From a virus, in IMG/VR virus record IMGVR_UViG_3300042868_002708, positions 1 to 40,893 of that record: DNA of 40,893 nucleotides. The stretch is one strand, 5' to 3'. The translations under genes were made by a program, and so were the position numbers. Of this stretch, positions 1 to 5,473 are shown one piece after another. Within the stretch, counting starts at the first letter, position 1. Each line of letters starts with the position of its first letter. The notes below the pieces were generated by a model, which made no database searches, was not told where the DNA came from, and was given only the letters and a program-made list of their open reading frames with translations.

Positions 1-143
1 TTAAGTCATAACTTCTGTCTTTAGATTCAAATGTCCAAGCGTCTGACCAAATTTTATCTACGTCCAAAATAATCTGTCTCCATCTTCAATAGGTAAAAAG
101 CCTACAGCCTTAGTTACTTTTTCTTTGTTATCAAACTCTGTTG
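1..143. repeat. Terminal direct repeat, copy 1 (circle junction)
   Basis: Bases 1-143 match 40751-40893 except at position 17 (g here, a at 40767). This is what an assembler leaves when a circular or circularly permuted molecule is read past its starting point. The difference falls in the third base of an Asp codon (GAC versus GAT) of the nuclease C-terminal gene, so it is synonymous. That fits natural strain variation better than a random error. A true short terminal repeat of a linear virion genome cannot be excluded, but the repeat lies inside genes, which makes an assembly overlap more likely. Confidence 0.9.
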
Positions 144-468
144 TTGCTGGTAAATTATCTTGTTCCGTCCAAGTTATGTTATCAAACTTTGACAAGTTAA
201 AAGACCATACTCCCTCAGGTGTAGAATTGATATATAGAGGAGCCATTAAGTTTGTGTTGGCTACCTCCATTAATCTATCGTACTTTGATTTCTCAATAAG
301 TAAACTGCTGTAATGGGTGTGTCGGCACTTTAATTCTATGTATGCGTTAAGGGATTTAGATGTGCAATCAAATGATGAGAACGCATCTTCAGATGAAGCC
401 TCTAAGTCTGGTATTAAAACTTCTTTAAGTCTTAAGAATAAACTTTCTTCGTTCATATTCTCAAACAT
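58..468 (-). CDS. Small PD-(D/E)XK endonuclease-like protein inserted in a split nuclease gene
   Basis: The 136-residue product has a PD-(D/E)XK-like signature. An Asp in 'SSFDCTSK' (about residue 34) is followed by a strand ending in 'YIELKCR' (about 44-50), giving D...ExK. Downstream are 'IEKSKYDRLM' and 'PLYINSTPEG'. From memory this resembles small free-standing homing endonucleases of cyanophages (the F-CphI type), but I could not search. The ATG overlaps the stop of the nuclease N-terminal piece (GATGTTTGA), and the gene ends where the C-terminal piece begins. It therefore occupies almost the whole interval between two halves of one ancestral gene. I infer a homing or intronless-invader nuclease, with a role in recombination as the alternative. 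Confidence 0.6.
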   Translation of the reverse strand: MFENMNEESLFLRLKEVLIPDLEASSEDAFSSFDCTSKSLNAYIELKCRHTHYSSLLIEKSKYDRLMEVANTNLMAPLYINSTPEGVWSFNLSKFDNITWTEQDNLPATTEFDNKEKVTKAVGFLPIEDGDRLFWT

Positions 469-667
469 CTTTGTTTTCTTTCCAAGTTTCTAGGTCATAG
501 ATTTCTGTTGCTTTATGCACAGCAGAACCACCAAGGTTCCATATCGCTGGTTGTTCATCAACTTGTGCTATGCGTCCAAGATAGTACTGCCATCCACAAT
601 TTAACCAAGTTGTTAATGATGAATATGAAACGTGTTCTGGTACTTGATGACCATTAATTTCTAACAT
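461..667 (-). CDS. Cas4/RecB-like exonuclease, N-terminal piece
   Basis: The 68-residue protein contains the start of a Cas4-family PD-(D/E)XK exonuclease. 'SYSSLTTWLNCGWQYYL' holds the first cluster cysteine (Cys24), and 'GGSAVHKATEIYD' holds the RecB-family GxxxH histidine. It stops at 'KENKDV', where the family normally continues. The remainder, with the metal-binding motif and three more cysteines, is encoded at 40164-40817 across the circle junction. I chose the ATG at 667 because an AGGAGAT site lies just upstream; the open frame extends to 772 but that part has no family similarity. The two pieces probably assemble into one enzyme, or the gene is decaying. Confidence 0.72.
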   Translation of the reverse strand: MLEINGHQVPEHVSYSSLTTWLNCGWQYYLGRIAQVDEQPAIWNLGGSAVHKATEIYDLETWKENKDV

Positions 668-698
668 TTTATCTCCTGTCTCTTTGTCTCTAAGGATA

Positions 699-729
699 GT
701 CAGGGAGGGGGAGACAACCCTTCCCTGAC
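699..729. other. Strong hairpin in the leader of the split nuclease gene
   Basis: A seven-base stem (GTCAGGG with CCCTGAC) continues through A-T and G-T pairs into GGG/CCC around a six-base loop. It lies about 30 bases upstream of the nuclease start at 667 on the leftward transcript. No run of T follows on either strand, so it is more likely a leader or mRNA-stabilising structure than an intrinsic terminator. Confidence 0.5.
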
Positions 730-777
730 CAAAGGAGGAAGTGCAAAACACTTCTAAGTAAAACAATACCAAAGGTT

Positions 778-881
778 TATCATTTATGCAAACGCATAAA
801 TGATATTAATATAACTACTACTATAGTAGTTATATTATATATATATTAATACTATAGTAGTTAATACTATAGTATTTAATA
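778..881. promoter_or_regulatory. AT-rich dyad cluster between divergent genes
   Basis: This sits in the 318-base gap between the leftward nuclease (start 667) and the rightward lysozyme (start 986). It holds a 12-bp inverted repeat (778-789 with 794-805, loop aaac), then a 13-bp inverted repeat (807-819 with 825-837). Three direct copies of ACTATAGTAGTTA or a close variant start at 820, 851 and 866. The sequence is almost pure A+T. Iterated palindromes in a divergent gap suggest an operator array or a replication or unwinding element. No gene was seen in this gap. Confidence 0.5.
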
Positions 882-908
882 ATATATATTCCCACCCTGC
901 CACCCTCT

Positions 909-938
909 AGTTTAATACTAGAACTTTAGGTTTGTCAA
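909..938 (-). promoter_or_regulatory. Possible leftward promoter
   Basis: On the minus strand TTGACA (933-938) is followed after 18 bases by TAAACT (909-914). It would read through the dyad cluster toward the split nuclease and the replication operon. The -35 box is a full consensus match and the -10 box is weak. Confidence 0.3.
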
Positions 939-962
939 ATCCCTAATGCTTGTGGTAAGGTG

Positions 963-974
963 GTTCGTACGAAC
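963..974. promoter_or_regulatory. 12-bp palindrome GTTCGTACGAAC before the lysozyme gene
   Basis: A perfect 12-bp palindrome ends one base before the ribosome binding site of the lysozyme gene. Its position suits an operator or a translational control site. I did not notice another copy in the window. Confidence 0.35.
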
Positions 975-985
975 AAAGGAGATAA

Positions 986-1330
986 ATGTTCATACCAATA
1001 ATTCTTTTAAGTTTCCCTCCTGCAATAATGTCGGAGCAAATAAAAGAATCTCCTGTCTTAAGTCGTGCTTATGTACGAGGTCAAGCAGAAGTTAAAGGTT
1101 GGACAGGTAATCAATGGAGTTGCCTTGATGAATTAGTTTGGCGTGAATCTCGGTGGAAGATAAACGCAGATAATCCTAACTCATCTGCTTTTGGTTTATT
1201 CCAAATGTTAAAGACTCCTGAAGATACTGAAATTGAGGAGCAAACAAAACGAGGTCTAAGATATATCGAACATAGATATGACGAACCTTGTTCTGCCTTA
1301 AGACATCACGATAGAAGAAACTGGTATTAA
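986..1330 (+). CDS. Lytic transglycosylase / lysozyme-like cell wall hydrolase
   Basis: The 114-residue protein has a hydrophobic N terminus (residues 3-14) followed by a compact SLT-type lysozyme-like domain. 'LVWRESRW' gives the catalytic Glu54, and then come 'NSSAFGLFQML', 'GLRYIEHRYDEPCSAL' and a terminal aromatic 'NWY'. Cys46 and Cys102 are placed as in actinobacterial secreted transglycosylases, where they can pair. It should cleave peptidoglycan glycan strands, either from the virion or at lysis. A strong AAAGGAGATAA site precedes the ATG. It is the only rightward gene in the left arm and lies far from the M23 endolysin. Its stop codon overlaps that of the convergent zinc-ribbon gene at 1327. 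Confidence 0.8.
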   Translation: MFIPIILLSFPPAIMSEQIKESPVLSRAYVRGQAEVKGWTGNQWSCLDELVWRESRWKINADNPNSSAFGLFQMLKTPEDTEIEEQTKRGLRYIEHRYDEPCSALRHHDRRNWY

Positions 1331-1551
1331 TCCTCTAATTCTAATTTAGAATCTATTGGTATAGGTGGCGTTACTGTTGCTCCACAAGACCAGCAATAAG
1401 CCCCTTGTAAGCCATATGCGTCTATTTCGTATGTCTGTGTATCAAAATGTACAGGAATCATAATCCACTCGCCATCACACCTAGTGCATCGCGCACTAGG
1501 TATGTTGGTGAAATCTTCTTTATTCTTTTCCTTCTTCTTCTTCCACTTCAT
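1327..1551 (-). CDS. Zinc-ribbon small protein
   Basis: The product is 74 residues with a lysine- and glutamate-rich N terminus and two CxxC pairs ('CTRC' and 'CWSC') about 30 residues apart, as in a zinc ribbon. It is the last gene of the leftward early block and ends against the lysozyme gene. The ATG at 1551 lies inside the upstream gene with no clear ribosome binding site, which suggests translational coupling. A TTG one codon earlier is the alternative start. Function unknown; it may bind nucleic acid or protein. Confidence 0.7.
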   Translation of the reverse strand: MKWKKKKEKNKEDFTNIPSARCTRCDGEWIMIPVHFDTQTYEIDAYGLQGAYCWSCGATVTPPIPIDSKLELED

Positions 1552-1804
1552 CAAGATTTAGCATATCCTCGTCTATTAAAATCGTTGTGGCATCAGCAAA
1601 TTTCATAGCCAATGCACCAATAGTACCTATAATTAAAAGTCTAGTGTTATGACTGGTACTAGCATCTTGCCAAGTATCGTCATCTCTCACAAGTCCGTTA
1701 ATTATATCCACAACATTTTCACTCTCTTCAACTGCTTCAACTACTTCCCTCTTAAATGCGCTGTTGATGAGTTCTTCAATACGATACTCGTTACTATCAG
1801 GCAA
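1520..1804 (-). CDS. Hypothetical acidic protein downstream of whiB
   Basis: The product is 94 residues, acidic throughout, with a hydrophobic helix 'LLIIGTIGALAMKFA' in the middle and a Glu-rich C terminus. I place the start at the TTG at 1804, because a strong GGAGAGGAGAC site sits five bases upstream inside the end of whiB. A frame-open ATG at 1858 lies deeper inside whiB. The start overlaps the whiB stop (GTTGCCTGA), so the two are probably co-translated. Family not recognised. Confidence 0.6.
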   Translation of the reverse strand: MPDSNEYRIEELINSAFKREVVEAVEESENVVDIINGLVRDDDTWQDASTSHNTRLLIIGTIGALAMKFADATTILIDEDMLNLDEVEEEEGKE

Positions 1805-2132
1805 CCTCGTCTCCTCTCCTATTCCAAGATGTAAAAGCATCTCGTTGCGCTGTTTCAAATATTTCTGGGACTATGCCTAACTCTTTACGCGCTCGTTTCC
1901 TCTCTGTATAGGTAGTTCCTCCCCACACTCCACGAACATCAACGTGTAAAGCATACTCATAACATTGTCTTAAGACAGGACAATCTTGACAGTACGCCTT
2001 TTGCTCTGGCGCTATCTCTTCTCTTCTCCTATTTGAACCATAATTAAAGAACCAATCAGGGTCAGGGTGAGATAAACATTTCGCTGTCTCAAAGTATGGC
2101 GTTATATGGCGAGTACTGATTGGTTTTGCCAC
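1797..2132 (-). CDS. whiB: WhiB-family iron-sulfur transcription regulator
   Basis: This 111-residue protein has the full WhiB signature. Cysteines at 19, 48, 51 and 57 (C-x28-C-x2-C-x5-C) bind a 4Fe-4S cluster, 'GVWGG' lies at 68-72, and the basic 'TERKRARKEL' follows. Known WhiB proteins act with the principal sigma factor of Actinobacteria and can sense redox or nitric oxide. Phage copies such as TM4 WhiB can repress host whiB genes and affect superinfection. The GTG start follows GGAGATAAC and lies inside the upstream gene. It is the firmest evidence here for an actinobacterial host. A GTCTTAAGAC palindrome lies within the gene at 1967, reading Val-Leu-Arg. Confidence 0.93.
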   Translation of the reverse strand: MAKPISTRHITPYFETAKCLSHPDPDWFFNYGSNRRREEIAPEQKAYCQDCPVLRQCYEYALHVDVRGVWGGTTYTERKRARKELGIVPEIFETAQRDAFTSWNRRGDEVA

Positions 2133-2596
2133 GATTTAGTTATCTCCTCTTCGATAGTGGTTTCGCCACCTCGTACTCGATAGATGATTGCGCCAAGGTC
2201 AATGACATCACTCTTAGCCCAGCGTTGTCTTTCATCATCACGACTTAAGACATAAAGAGACCTACTCAATGGGTCAAAGATGTATGCAAACTCAGTACAC
2301 ATAACATCTTCGGACTCCCAAGTGAGCCACAGTTCTTGTTTGTGTTGGCTGGCTATGCCGTAACCTGCTATGTAGTTGTCTTCTTCTTTAAGATAGTCAG
2401 GTTTTTCAAAACTAAGCGATGACCAACTAGGTTGCTCAAAGACTAGCGTTGATACGACATCATTTAAGTTATGTCTTAAGACTAACTCAATTAGAGTTGG
2501 AACCATATTGCTTGGGTATCCGTCCCAATGTACATACTTACCAATCCAAGTATCTTCATTACCTATTGTCCTACCCACTATTGACCTTGTTGCCAT
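2102..2596 (-). CDS. Conserved phage protein ('MATRS...VHWDGYP' type)
   Basis: The product is 164 residues. The N-terminal 'MATRSIVGRTIG' followed by 'KYVHWDGYPSNMVPTL' is a pattern I recall in uncharacterised proteins of phages and plasmids. No catalytic motif is evident. The ATG follows a strong AGGAGGCAAATAA site, and the 3' end overlaps the whiB start by 31 bases, so the two are co-transcribed. It carries two of the recurring palindromes (2242 and 2473). Function unknown. Confidence 0.7.
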   Translation of the reverse strand: MATRSIVGRTIGNEDTWIGKYVHWDGYPSNMVPTLIELVLRHNLNDVVSTLVFEQPSWSSLSFEKPDYLKEEDNYIAGYGIASQHKQELWLTWESEDVMCTEFAYIFDPLSRSLYVLSRDDERQRWAKSDVIDLGAIIYRVRGGETTIEEEITKSWQNQSVLAI

Positions 2597-2597
2597 T

Positions 2598-2753
2598 TTA
2601 TTTGCCTCCTTGTATTAAATCAAACGATACCTTACCGATTGACTTTTCTTGCTCTAACTCTTCTTCTGTTGGCACATAAGATAACTCTCTGATTATGTGC
2701 CTTAACATAGTTTCAATGCGTTCTAATCTTTGTTCAATCGTCATTGTCATCAT
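2598..2753 (-). CDS. Hypothetical small helical protein
   Basis: The product is about 51 residues. The likely amphipathic helix 'EQRLERIETMLRHIIREL' is followed by an acidic tail. Start choice is uncertain among ATGs at 2753, 2750 and 2744; all lie within the 3' end of the upstream microprotein gene, so coupling is likely. The open frame extends to 2870 but runs over another gene there. Unrecognised family. Confidence 0.5.
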   Translation of the reverse strand: MMTMTIEQRLERIETMLRHIIRELSYVPTEEELEQEKSIGKVSFDLIQGGK

Positions 2754-2886
2754 CTCTATCTGTGTCCCAATCCCACTCGTCACGCATTTCTTGTTTGTAA
2801 TCTTTGTATGCTTGTTCTTCGCATATCTGGCACTCGCCAGACCAACTTTTTCCACAGCATAAGATTGCATTGTCTAAACTATTCAT
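2734..2886 (-). CDS. Cys-rich microprotein (50 aa)
   Basis: The product has N-terminal cysteines ('ILCCGKSWSGECQIC') and a very acidic tail rich in Asp. The ATG at 2886 overlaps the stop of the upstream membrane microprotein (CGATGA) and has a G-rich site upstream. Its 3' end overlaps the start of the next gene. It resembles a small zinc-binding protein; function unknown. Confidence 0.55.
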   Translation of the reverse strand: MNSLDNAILCCGKSWSGECQICEEQAYKDYKQEMRDEWDWDTDRDDDNDD

Positions 2887-2951
2887 CGCTGCCCCCATAC
2901 TAAGAACATTAGCACAACGAATCCGATAGATATGATAAGTTCAACAATCAT
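2883..2951 (-). CDS. Single-pass membrane microprotein (22 aa)
   Basis: A tiny frame starts at an ATG overlapping the previous stop (AAATGA) and ends by overlapping the next start. Its product is almost entirely one hydrophobic helix ('IVELIISIGFVVLMFLVW'). The end-to-end overlap with both neighbours is the main evidence that it is translated. It could be a membrane peptide acting on host physiology. Confidence 0.4.
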   Translation of the reverse strand: MIVELIISIGFVVLMFLVWGQR

Positions 2952-3043
2952 TTGTCGTCCTCGCTTGTCTTGAAATCATCACGACAATCATCGCAATACT
3001 TACCACCAGTTTTTTCTTGGTGTTCGCATATCTCGCATAACAT
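2948..3043 (-). CDS. Zinc-finger microprotein (31 aa)
   Basis: The product has two CxxC pairs ('CEIC' and 'CDDC') twelve residues apart and an acidic tail. A strong AAGGAGATAAG site lies just before the ATG at 3043. The gene overlaps the next by four bases (ATGA). The compact CxxC-x12-CxxC layout fits a single zinc-bound knuckle. Confidence 0.55.
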   Translation of the reverse strand: MLCEICEHQEKTGGKYCDDCRDDFKTSEDDK

Positions 3044-3044
3044 A

Positions 3045-3212
3045 TTACTTATCTCCTTCGCAATTAGAACATATTGTAACTCCATTGTAAATATGTCCAC
3101 CCTCTTCGTCAAGGTCTACGACATTAGAACAAGAACCACATTTAGTTATTGAATCTATATGTCTTAAGACATCAACAGTTTCAGGTTTTAATAGTTCTGC
3201 AATTGTTGGCAT
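3045..3212 (-). CDS. Zinc-ribbon small protein
   Basis: The product is 55 residues with 'CGSC' and 'CSNC' pairs 22 residues apart, separated by an acidic loop, as in a zinc ribbon. The ATG at 3212 overlaps the upstream stop by one base (TAATG), with GGGGGAC upstream. A GTCTTAAGAC palindrome (3161-3170) lies in the coding region and reads Val-Leu-Arg. Function unknown. Confidence 0.65.
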   Translation of the reverse strand: MPTIAELLKPETVDVLRHIDSITKCGSCSNVVDLDEEGGHIYNGVTICSNCEGDK

Positions 3213-3487
3213 TACATTGTCCCCCAATTTGCACCATAGACTTCTTGTCCGTAGTCATCTTCAAAGGTGAGTTCTTTCAATGGCACATTAAACTCCATTG
3301 AAATCTCGTCCTCTAACCAAGCGACTACATCATCTAAGTCTGGGTCTTCTATGTCCCACTCTTTCATACTTGCTACTGCTTTTTCTACATCAAAGATAAC
3401 TAACTTAGTTACAAATAGTTTCTTTGGTAGTTTTATCTCAGCGTCAAGCGCAGGACTTGTTGTCATATCTTCTGACTTAAGACTCAT
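3212..3487 (-). CDS. Hypothetical acidic early protein
   Basis: The product is 91 residues and strongly acidic. I chose the ATG at 3487, because GGAGGATAGGAAT lies directly before it; an in-frame ATG at 3502 lacks such a site. The gene overlaps both neighbours by a few bases. No recognisable motif. A half-matching palindrome (3474) falls at its start. Confidence 0.6.
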   Translation of the reverse strand: MSLKSEDMTTSPALDAEIKLPKKLFVTKLVIFDVEKAVASMKEWDIEDPDLDDVVAWLEDEISMEFNVPLKELTFEDDYGQEVYGANWGTM

Positions 3488-3627
3488 ATTCCTATCCTCC
3501 AATCATTAGAATTTTTATGTCTTACGCAATCACAATAAAGACACATATCGTAATCTGTTTCGTCATTAGCATAAACATAATCGTGTTCTTCTTTGATATG
3601 TATTTCTATATATTCTTCAATCTTCAT
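3484..3627 (-). CDS. Small Cys-containing early protein (47 aa)
   Basis: This frame is preceded by AAGGAGAATAAAG and overlaps the next gene by four bases (ATGA). The product has 'CLYCDC' near the middle within an otherwise acidic, Tyr-rich sequence. It could be a partial metal site. Function unknown. Confidence 0.5.
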   Translation of the reverse strand: MKIEEYIEIHIKEEHDYVYANDETDYDMCLYCDCVRHKNSNDWRIGI

Positions 3628-3856
3628 CTTTATTCTCCTTGTCGAATCTTAAAACACTATTAACAGCGTCAATAAAATTCTCCGTTGTAGCCCACTCATA
3701 CATAACATCAAAGACCTCTGACAATTTCTTATCAGTAATCTGTACCTTGATATCATCTGCAAGGCAATCTATATCTTCTTTAGTGTAGACATCGAAGAAT
3801 ATCTCCTCTTCAAGGTCATACTTTTTTAGTATTTCTATTGCTTTTTTTACTTTCAT
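3617..3856 (-). CDS. Hypothetical early protein, paralog of 4074-4301
   Basis: The product is 79 residues beginning 'MKVKKAIEILKKYDLEEE'. It shares its length and pattern (a basic start, Ile/Leu helix, 'EE' then a beta strand, acidic middle) with the gene two positions upstream, so the pair looks like an old duplication. The ATG follows AAGGAGACAAG. I recall small phage proteins that open with a similar 'VKD(L/V)I..L' helix. Function unknown. Confidence 0.6.
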   Translation of the reverse strand: MKVKKAIEILKKYDLEEEIFFDVYTKEDIDCLADDIKVQITDKKLSEVFDVMYEWATTENFIDAVNSVLRFDKENKDED

Positions 3857-4074
3857 CTTGTCTCCTTATTTAGTTGGTCAATCATTAAGGAAACCTTAGC
3901 GCACGTTTTTTCTTCGTTAAGAATAAACATCTCGTCTCCTTGGTAAGCGCGTTCCCACACTTTCATTTTAGGGTCGTACGCTGTGCCGTCACTAAATACA
4001 TCTTCTTCAGTTTCAGTGTCGTGTATCCACTCGTTTGTTACATCGTCAAACATAATTACATAATGGTGTTGCAT
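3853..4074 (-). CDS. Hypothetical early protein
   Basis: The product is 73 residues with aromatic and acidic segments ('HHYVIMFDDVTNEWIHD'). The start at 4074 shares its first base with the end of the upstream gene, and a GAGGTGAGC site lies inside that gene. It lies between the two paralogs at 3617 and 4074. No motif recognised. Confidence 0.6.
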   Translation of the reverse strand: MQHHYVIMFDDVTNEWIHDTETEEDVFSDGTAYDPKMKVWERAYQGDEMFILNEEKTCAKVSLMIDQLNKETR

Positions 4075-4301
4075 TATTCGCTCACCTCGTATTCTCTCAA
4101 CACATTAAGTATTTCTTCACTAATAACTTGTGATGAGAAATCGAGATTGTTGTCATCGACTTCTTTAGTAACCTTAGACCAAACATCATCGGTTATAGGA
4201 CTCTCTTCAGTATCAAAGATGTCCTTACTCCACCAAAGAATTACAACTTCTTCTTCAGGGTTTAGTTCTTTCATATTTTTAATTACATCTTTTGCTTTCA
4301 T
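4074..4301 (-). CDS. Hypothetical early protein, paralog of 3617-3856
   Basis: The product is 75 residues. 'MKAKDVIKNMKELNPEEEVV' matches the pattern of the paralog start, followed by 'ILWWSKDIFDTEES' and a C-terminal helix. AAGGAGACAAA precedes the ATG. The duplication with 3617-3856 spans one intervening gene, which suggests recombination or slippage in the early block. Confidence 0.6.
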   Translation of the reverse strand: MKAKDVIKNMKELNPEEEVVILWWSKDIFDTEESPITDDVWSKVTKEVDDNNLDFSSQVISEEILNVLREYEVSE

Positions 4302-4330
4302 TTTGTCTCCTTGTCTCCGTGTCTTATGTC

Positions 4331-4567
4331 TTAAGACAGGTTTTCTATCGTTCCTACTGATACTGCAACTAACAACATAATCAAAGTTGCAAGCGCTGTC
4401 AAGACTCGCTCGCCTCTTTTTGTTAGTTTCATACCACCTATATACATAGGTGAATCTTTATCTGGTTGTGTAGCGAAAGCGAAACCTCGTACGCTCTCTT
4501 CACATATGCACAGGTGCCAATCTGCATAGCACTCGTAGCAATACTTATGTCTTAAGTCTTGATTCAT
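4331..4567 (-). CDS. Membrane protein with Cys-rich head
   Basis: The product is 78 residues. A Cys-rich N-terminal part ('CYECYADWHLCIC', residues about 9-21) precedes a hydrophobic segment near the C terminus ('VLTALATLIMLLVAVSVG', about 55-72). It is likely anchored in the host membrane with a metal-binding cytoplasmic head. TAGGAGACGAA precedes the ATG. The stop codon lies inside a TGTCTTAAGACA palindrome (4327-4338). Confidence 0.6.
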   Translation of the reverse strand: MNQDLRHKYCYECYADWHLCICEESVRGFAFATQPDKDSPMYIGGMKLTKRGERVLTALATLIMLLVAVSVGTIENLS

Positions 4568-4575
4568 TTCGTCTC

Positions 4576-4971
4576 CTAATCCATTTCTTCTATGATTGCG
4601 TTTGCTTGTTTCATATCTTCTTTACATATATTACACAATCCAACTACATTTGTAGTGATTCCTTCGGGCGTGTTCCAAGATAGAAGAAACTTTCCAATAC
4701 TTCTTCCTGCTATCTTTTTTGATTTAATTTCTGGGCAATCTCCCATATCACATAGGTCTAATGTTGGGACATTGTTTCTTTTAAACAATCTATGAATAAA
4801 ATCGAAAGCCTCTGACTTGTTCTTAAAGTTTTGTCTTAAGACTTTATTTATACTTTTCAATGATTGTGTATTTCTTGTACCAAATCTTAAATCCCACGCT
4901 AAACTTTGATACACACCTATCAGCGCAACGTGTTGCATAGCGCTTAGGCTAATCATTTCTTCTTTCTGCAT
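4576..4971 (-). CDS. Hypothetical early protein (131 aa)
   Basis: I start this at the ATG at 4971, because AAGGAGACGAA sits immediately upstream, as in its neighbours; the open frame runs on to 5067 over promoter-like sequence. A helical N terminus precedes Cys pairs ('CDMGDC' and 'CNICKED') that may form one metal site. It contains a GTCTTAAGAC copy (4833) read as Val-Leu-Arg. Family not recognised. Confidence 0.6.
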   Translation of the reverse strand: MQKEEMISLSAMQHVALIGVYQSLAWDLRFGTRNTQSLKSINKVLRQNFKNKSEAFDFIHRLFKRNNVPTLDLCDMGDCPEIKSKKIAGRSIGKFLLSWNTPEGITTNVVGLCNICKEDMKQANAIIEEMD

Positions 4972-5000
4972 TTCGTCTCCTTTGTAGTTACTTGTCTTGC

Positions 5001-5067
5001 TTGTTACCAAATCTATGCCCTCGTATCCTCTCCTGTCAAGGATATTTAGATAACGATTTGGTAACAA
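5001..5067 (-). promoter_or_regulatory. Leftward promoter flanked by a 13-bp inverted repeat
   Basis: On the minus strand TTGACA (5034-5039) and TAGATT (5010-5015) are 18 bases apart, a good promoter match. A perfect 13-bp inverted repeat (5001-5013 with 5055-5067, core TTGTTACCAAATC) brackets it. The same TGTTACC core recurs at 6687-6715 and 7161-7183. This fits a promoter controlled by a regulator that binds TGTTACC boxes. Confidence 0.45.
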
Positions 5068-5086
5068 TTTCTTTCCGTCTTAAGAC

Positions 5087-5182
5087 CTAACCTTTTCTAA
5101 TTAGGCGTGCTACTACTAACATCAAAACTGCTGATGTTGTAAAACTGATTGCTAATAAAATCCCTAGCACATCTGTTCCCAT
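5087..5182 (-). CDS. Single-pass membrane microprotein (31 aa)
   Basis: A short frame with GAGGAGACGAA directly before its ATG, the same leader as the longer early genes. The product is one hydrophobic helix ('ILLAISFTTSAVLMLVVA') ending in basic residues ('RLIRKG'). A GTCTTAAGAC palindrome begins at the base after the stop codon. Likely a small inner-membrane peptide; function unknown. Confidence 0.55.
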   Translation of the reverse strand: MGTDVLGILLAISFTTSAVLMLVVARLIRKG

Positions 5183-5244
5183 TTCGTCTCCTCGTCCCCT
5201 CTGTAGTAGTTTGTGTTGGCTCTGGCTTTTTAGTTCCAGAAGAA

Positions 5245-5272
5245 AGGGCTTACGCCTTAAGACATAAGCCCT
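5245..5272. other. Intergenic hairpin built on a CTTAAG palindrome (unit 1)
   Basis: Near-perfect 28-base inverted repeat centred on CTTAAG. The outer AGGGCTTA pairs with TAAGCCCT, with two mismatched positions nearer the centre. It lies between the genes at 5087 and 5284. Two related units follow at 5499 and 5898. No T-run follows, so it is not a standard terminator. Confidence 0.6.
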
Positions 5273-5283
5273 AACTTCCGTCT

Positions 5284-5454
5284 CTAACTAGCGACCTCTT
5301 CTAATTTGCCTAGATAATCTAAGCAAATTCTGATAGCGTCATCTGCACCTTGGCAAGAATTTACCTCTCTGGTAAATTCGTCCGAACTCTTTCCTGCTCT
5401 TCTGTATTGCTTGTACACTTCTGCCATAAAATAGCGTGGGTCTTGGTCGAACAT
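5284..5454 (-). CDS. Hypothetical small early protein (56 aa)
   Basis: An AGGAGAC site lies before the ATG at 5454. The product starts 'MFDQDPRYFMAEVYKQY' and looks helical and mixed-charge, with no motif I recognise. It is flanked on both sides by palindrome-centred hairpins (5245 and 5499), as though the gene and its hairpin form one cassette. Confidence 0.6.
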   Translation of the reverse strand: MFDQDPRYFMAEVYKQYRRAGKSSDEFTREVNSCQGADDAIRICLDYLGKLEEVAS

Positions 5455-5473
5455 TTTTTGTCTCCTCTCCTTT

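Noticed and set aside
125-313. 62-codon forward open frame
   Set aside because: It lies antisense within the inserted nuclease ORF, with no ribosome binding site or recognisable product.
58-468. Group I intron or intein interrupting the nuclease
   Set aside because: The ORF fills nearly the whole insert, leaving no room for a group I core. No intein splicing blocks are seen at the ends of the two nuclease pieces.
668-772. N-terminal extension of the nuclease piece to 772
   Set aside because: The extra residues have no family similarity, overlap a strong hairpin (699-729), and a good AGGAGAT site lies before the ATG at 667.
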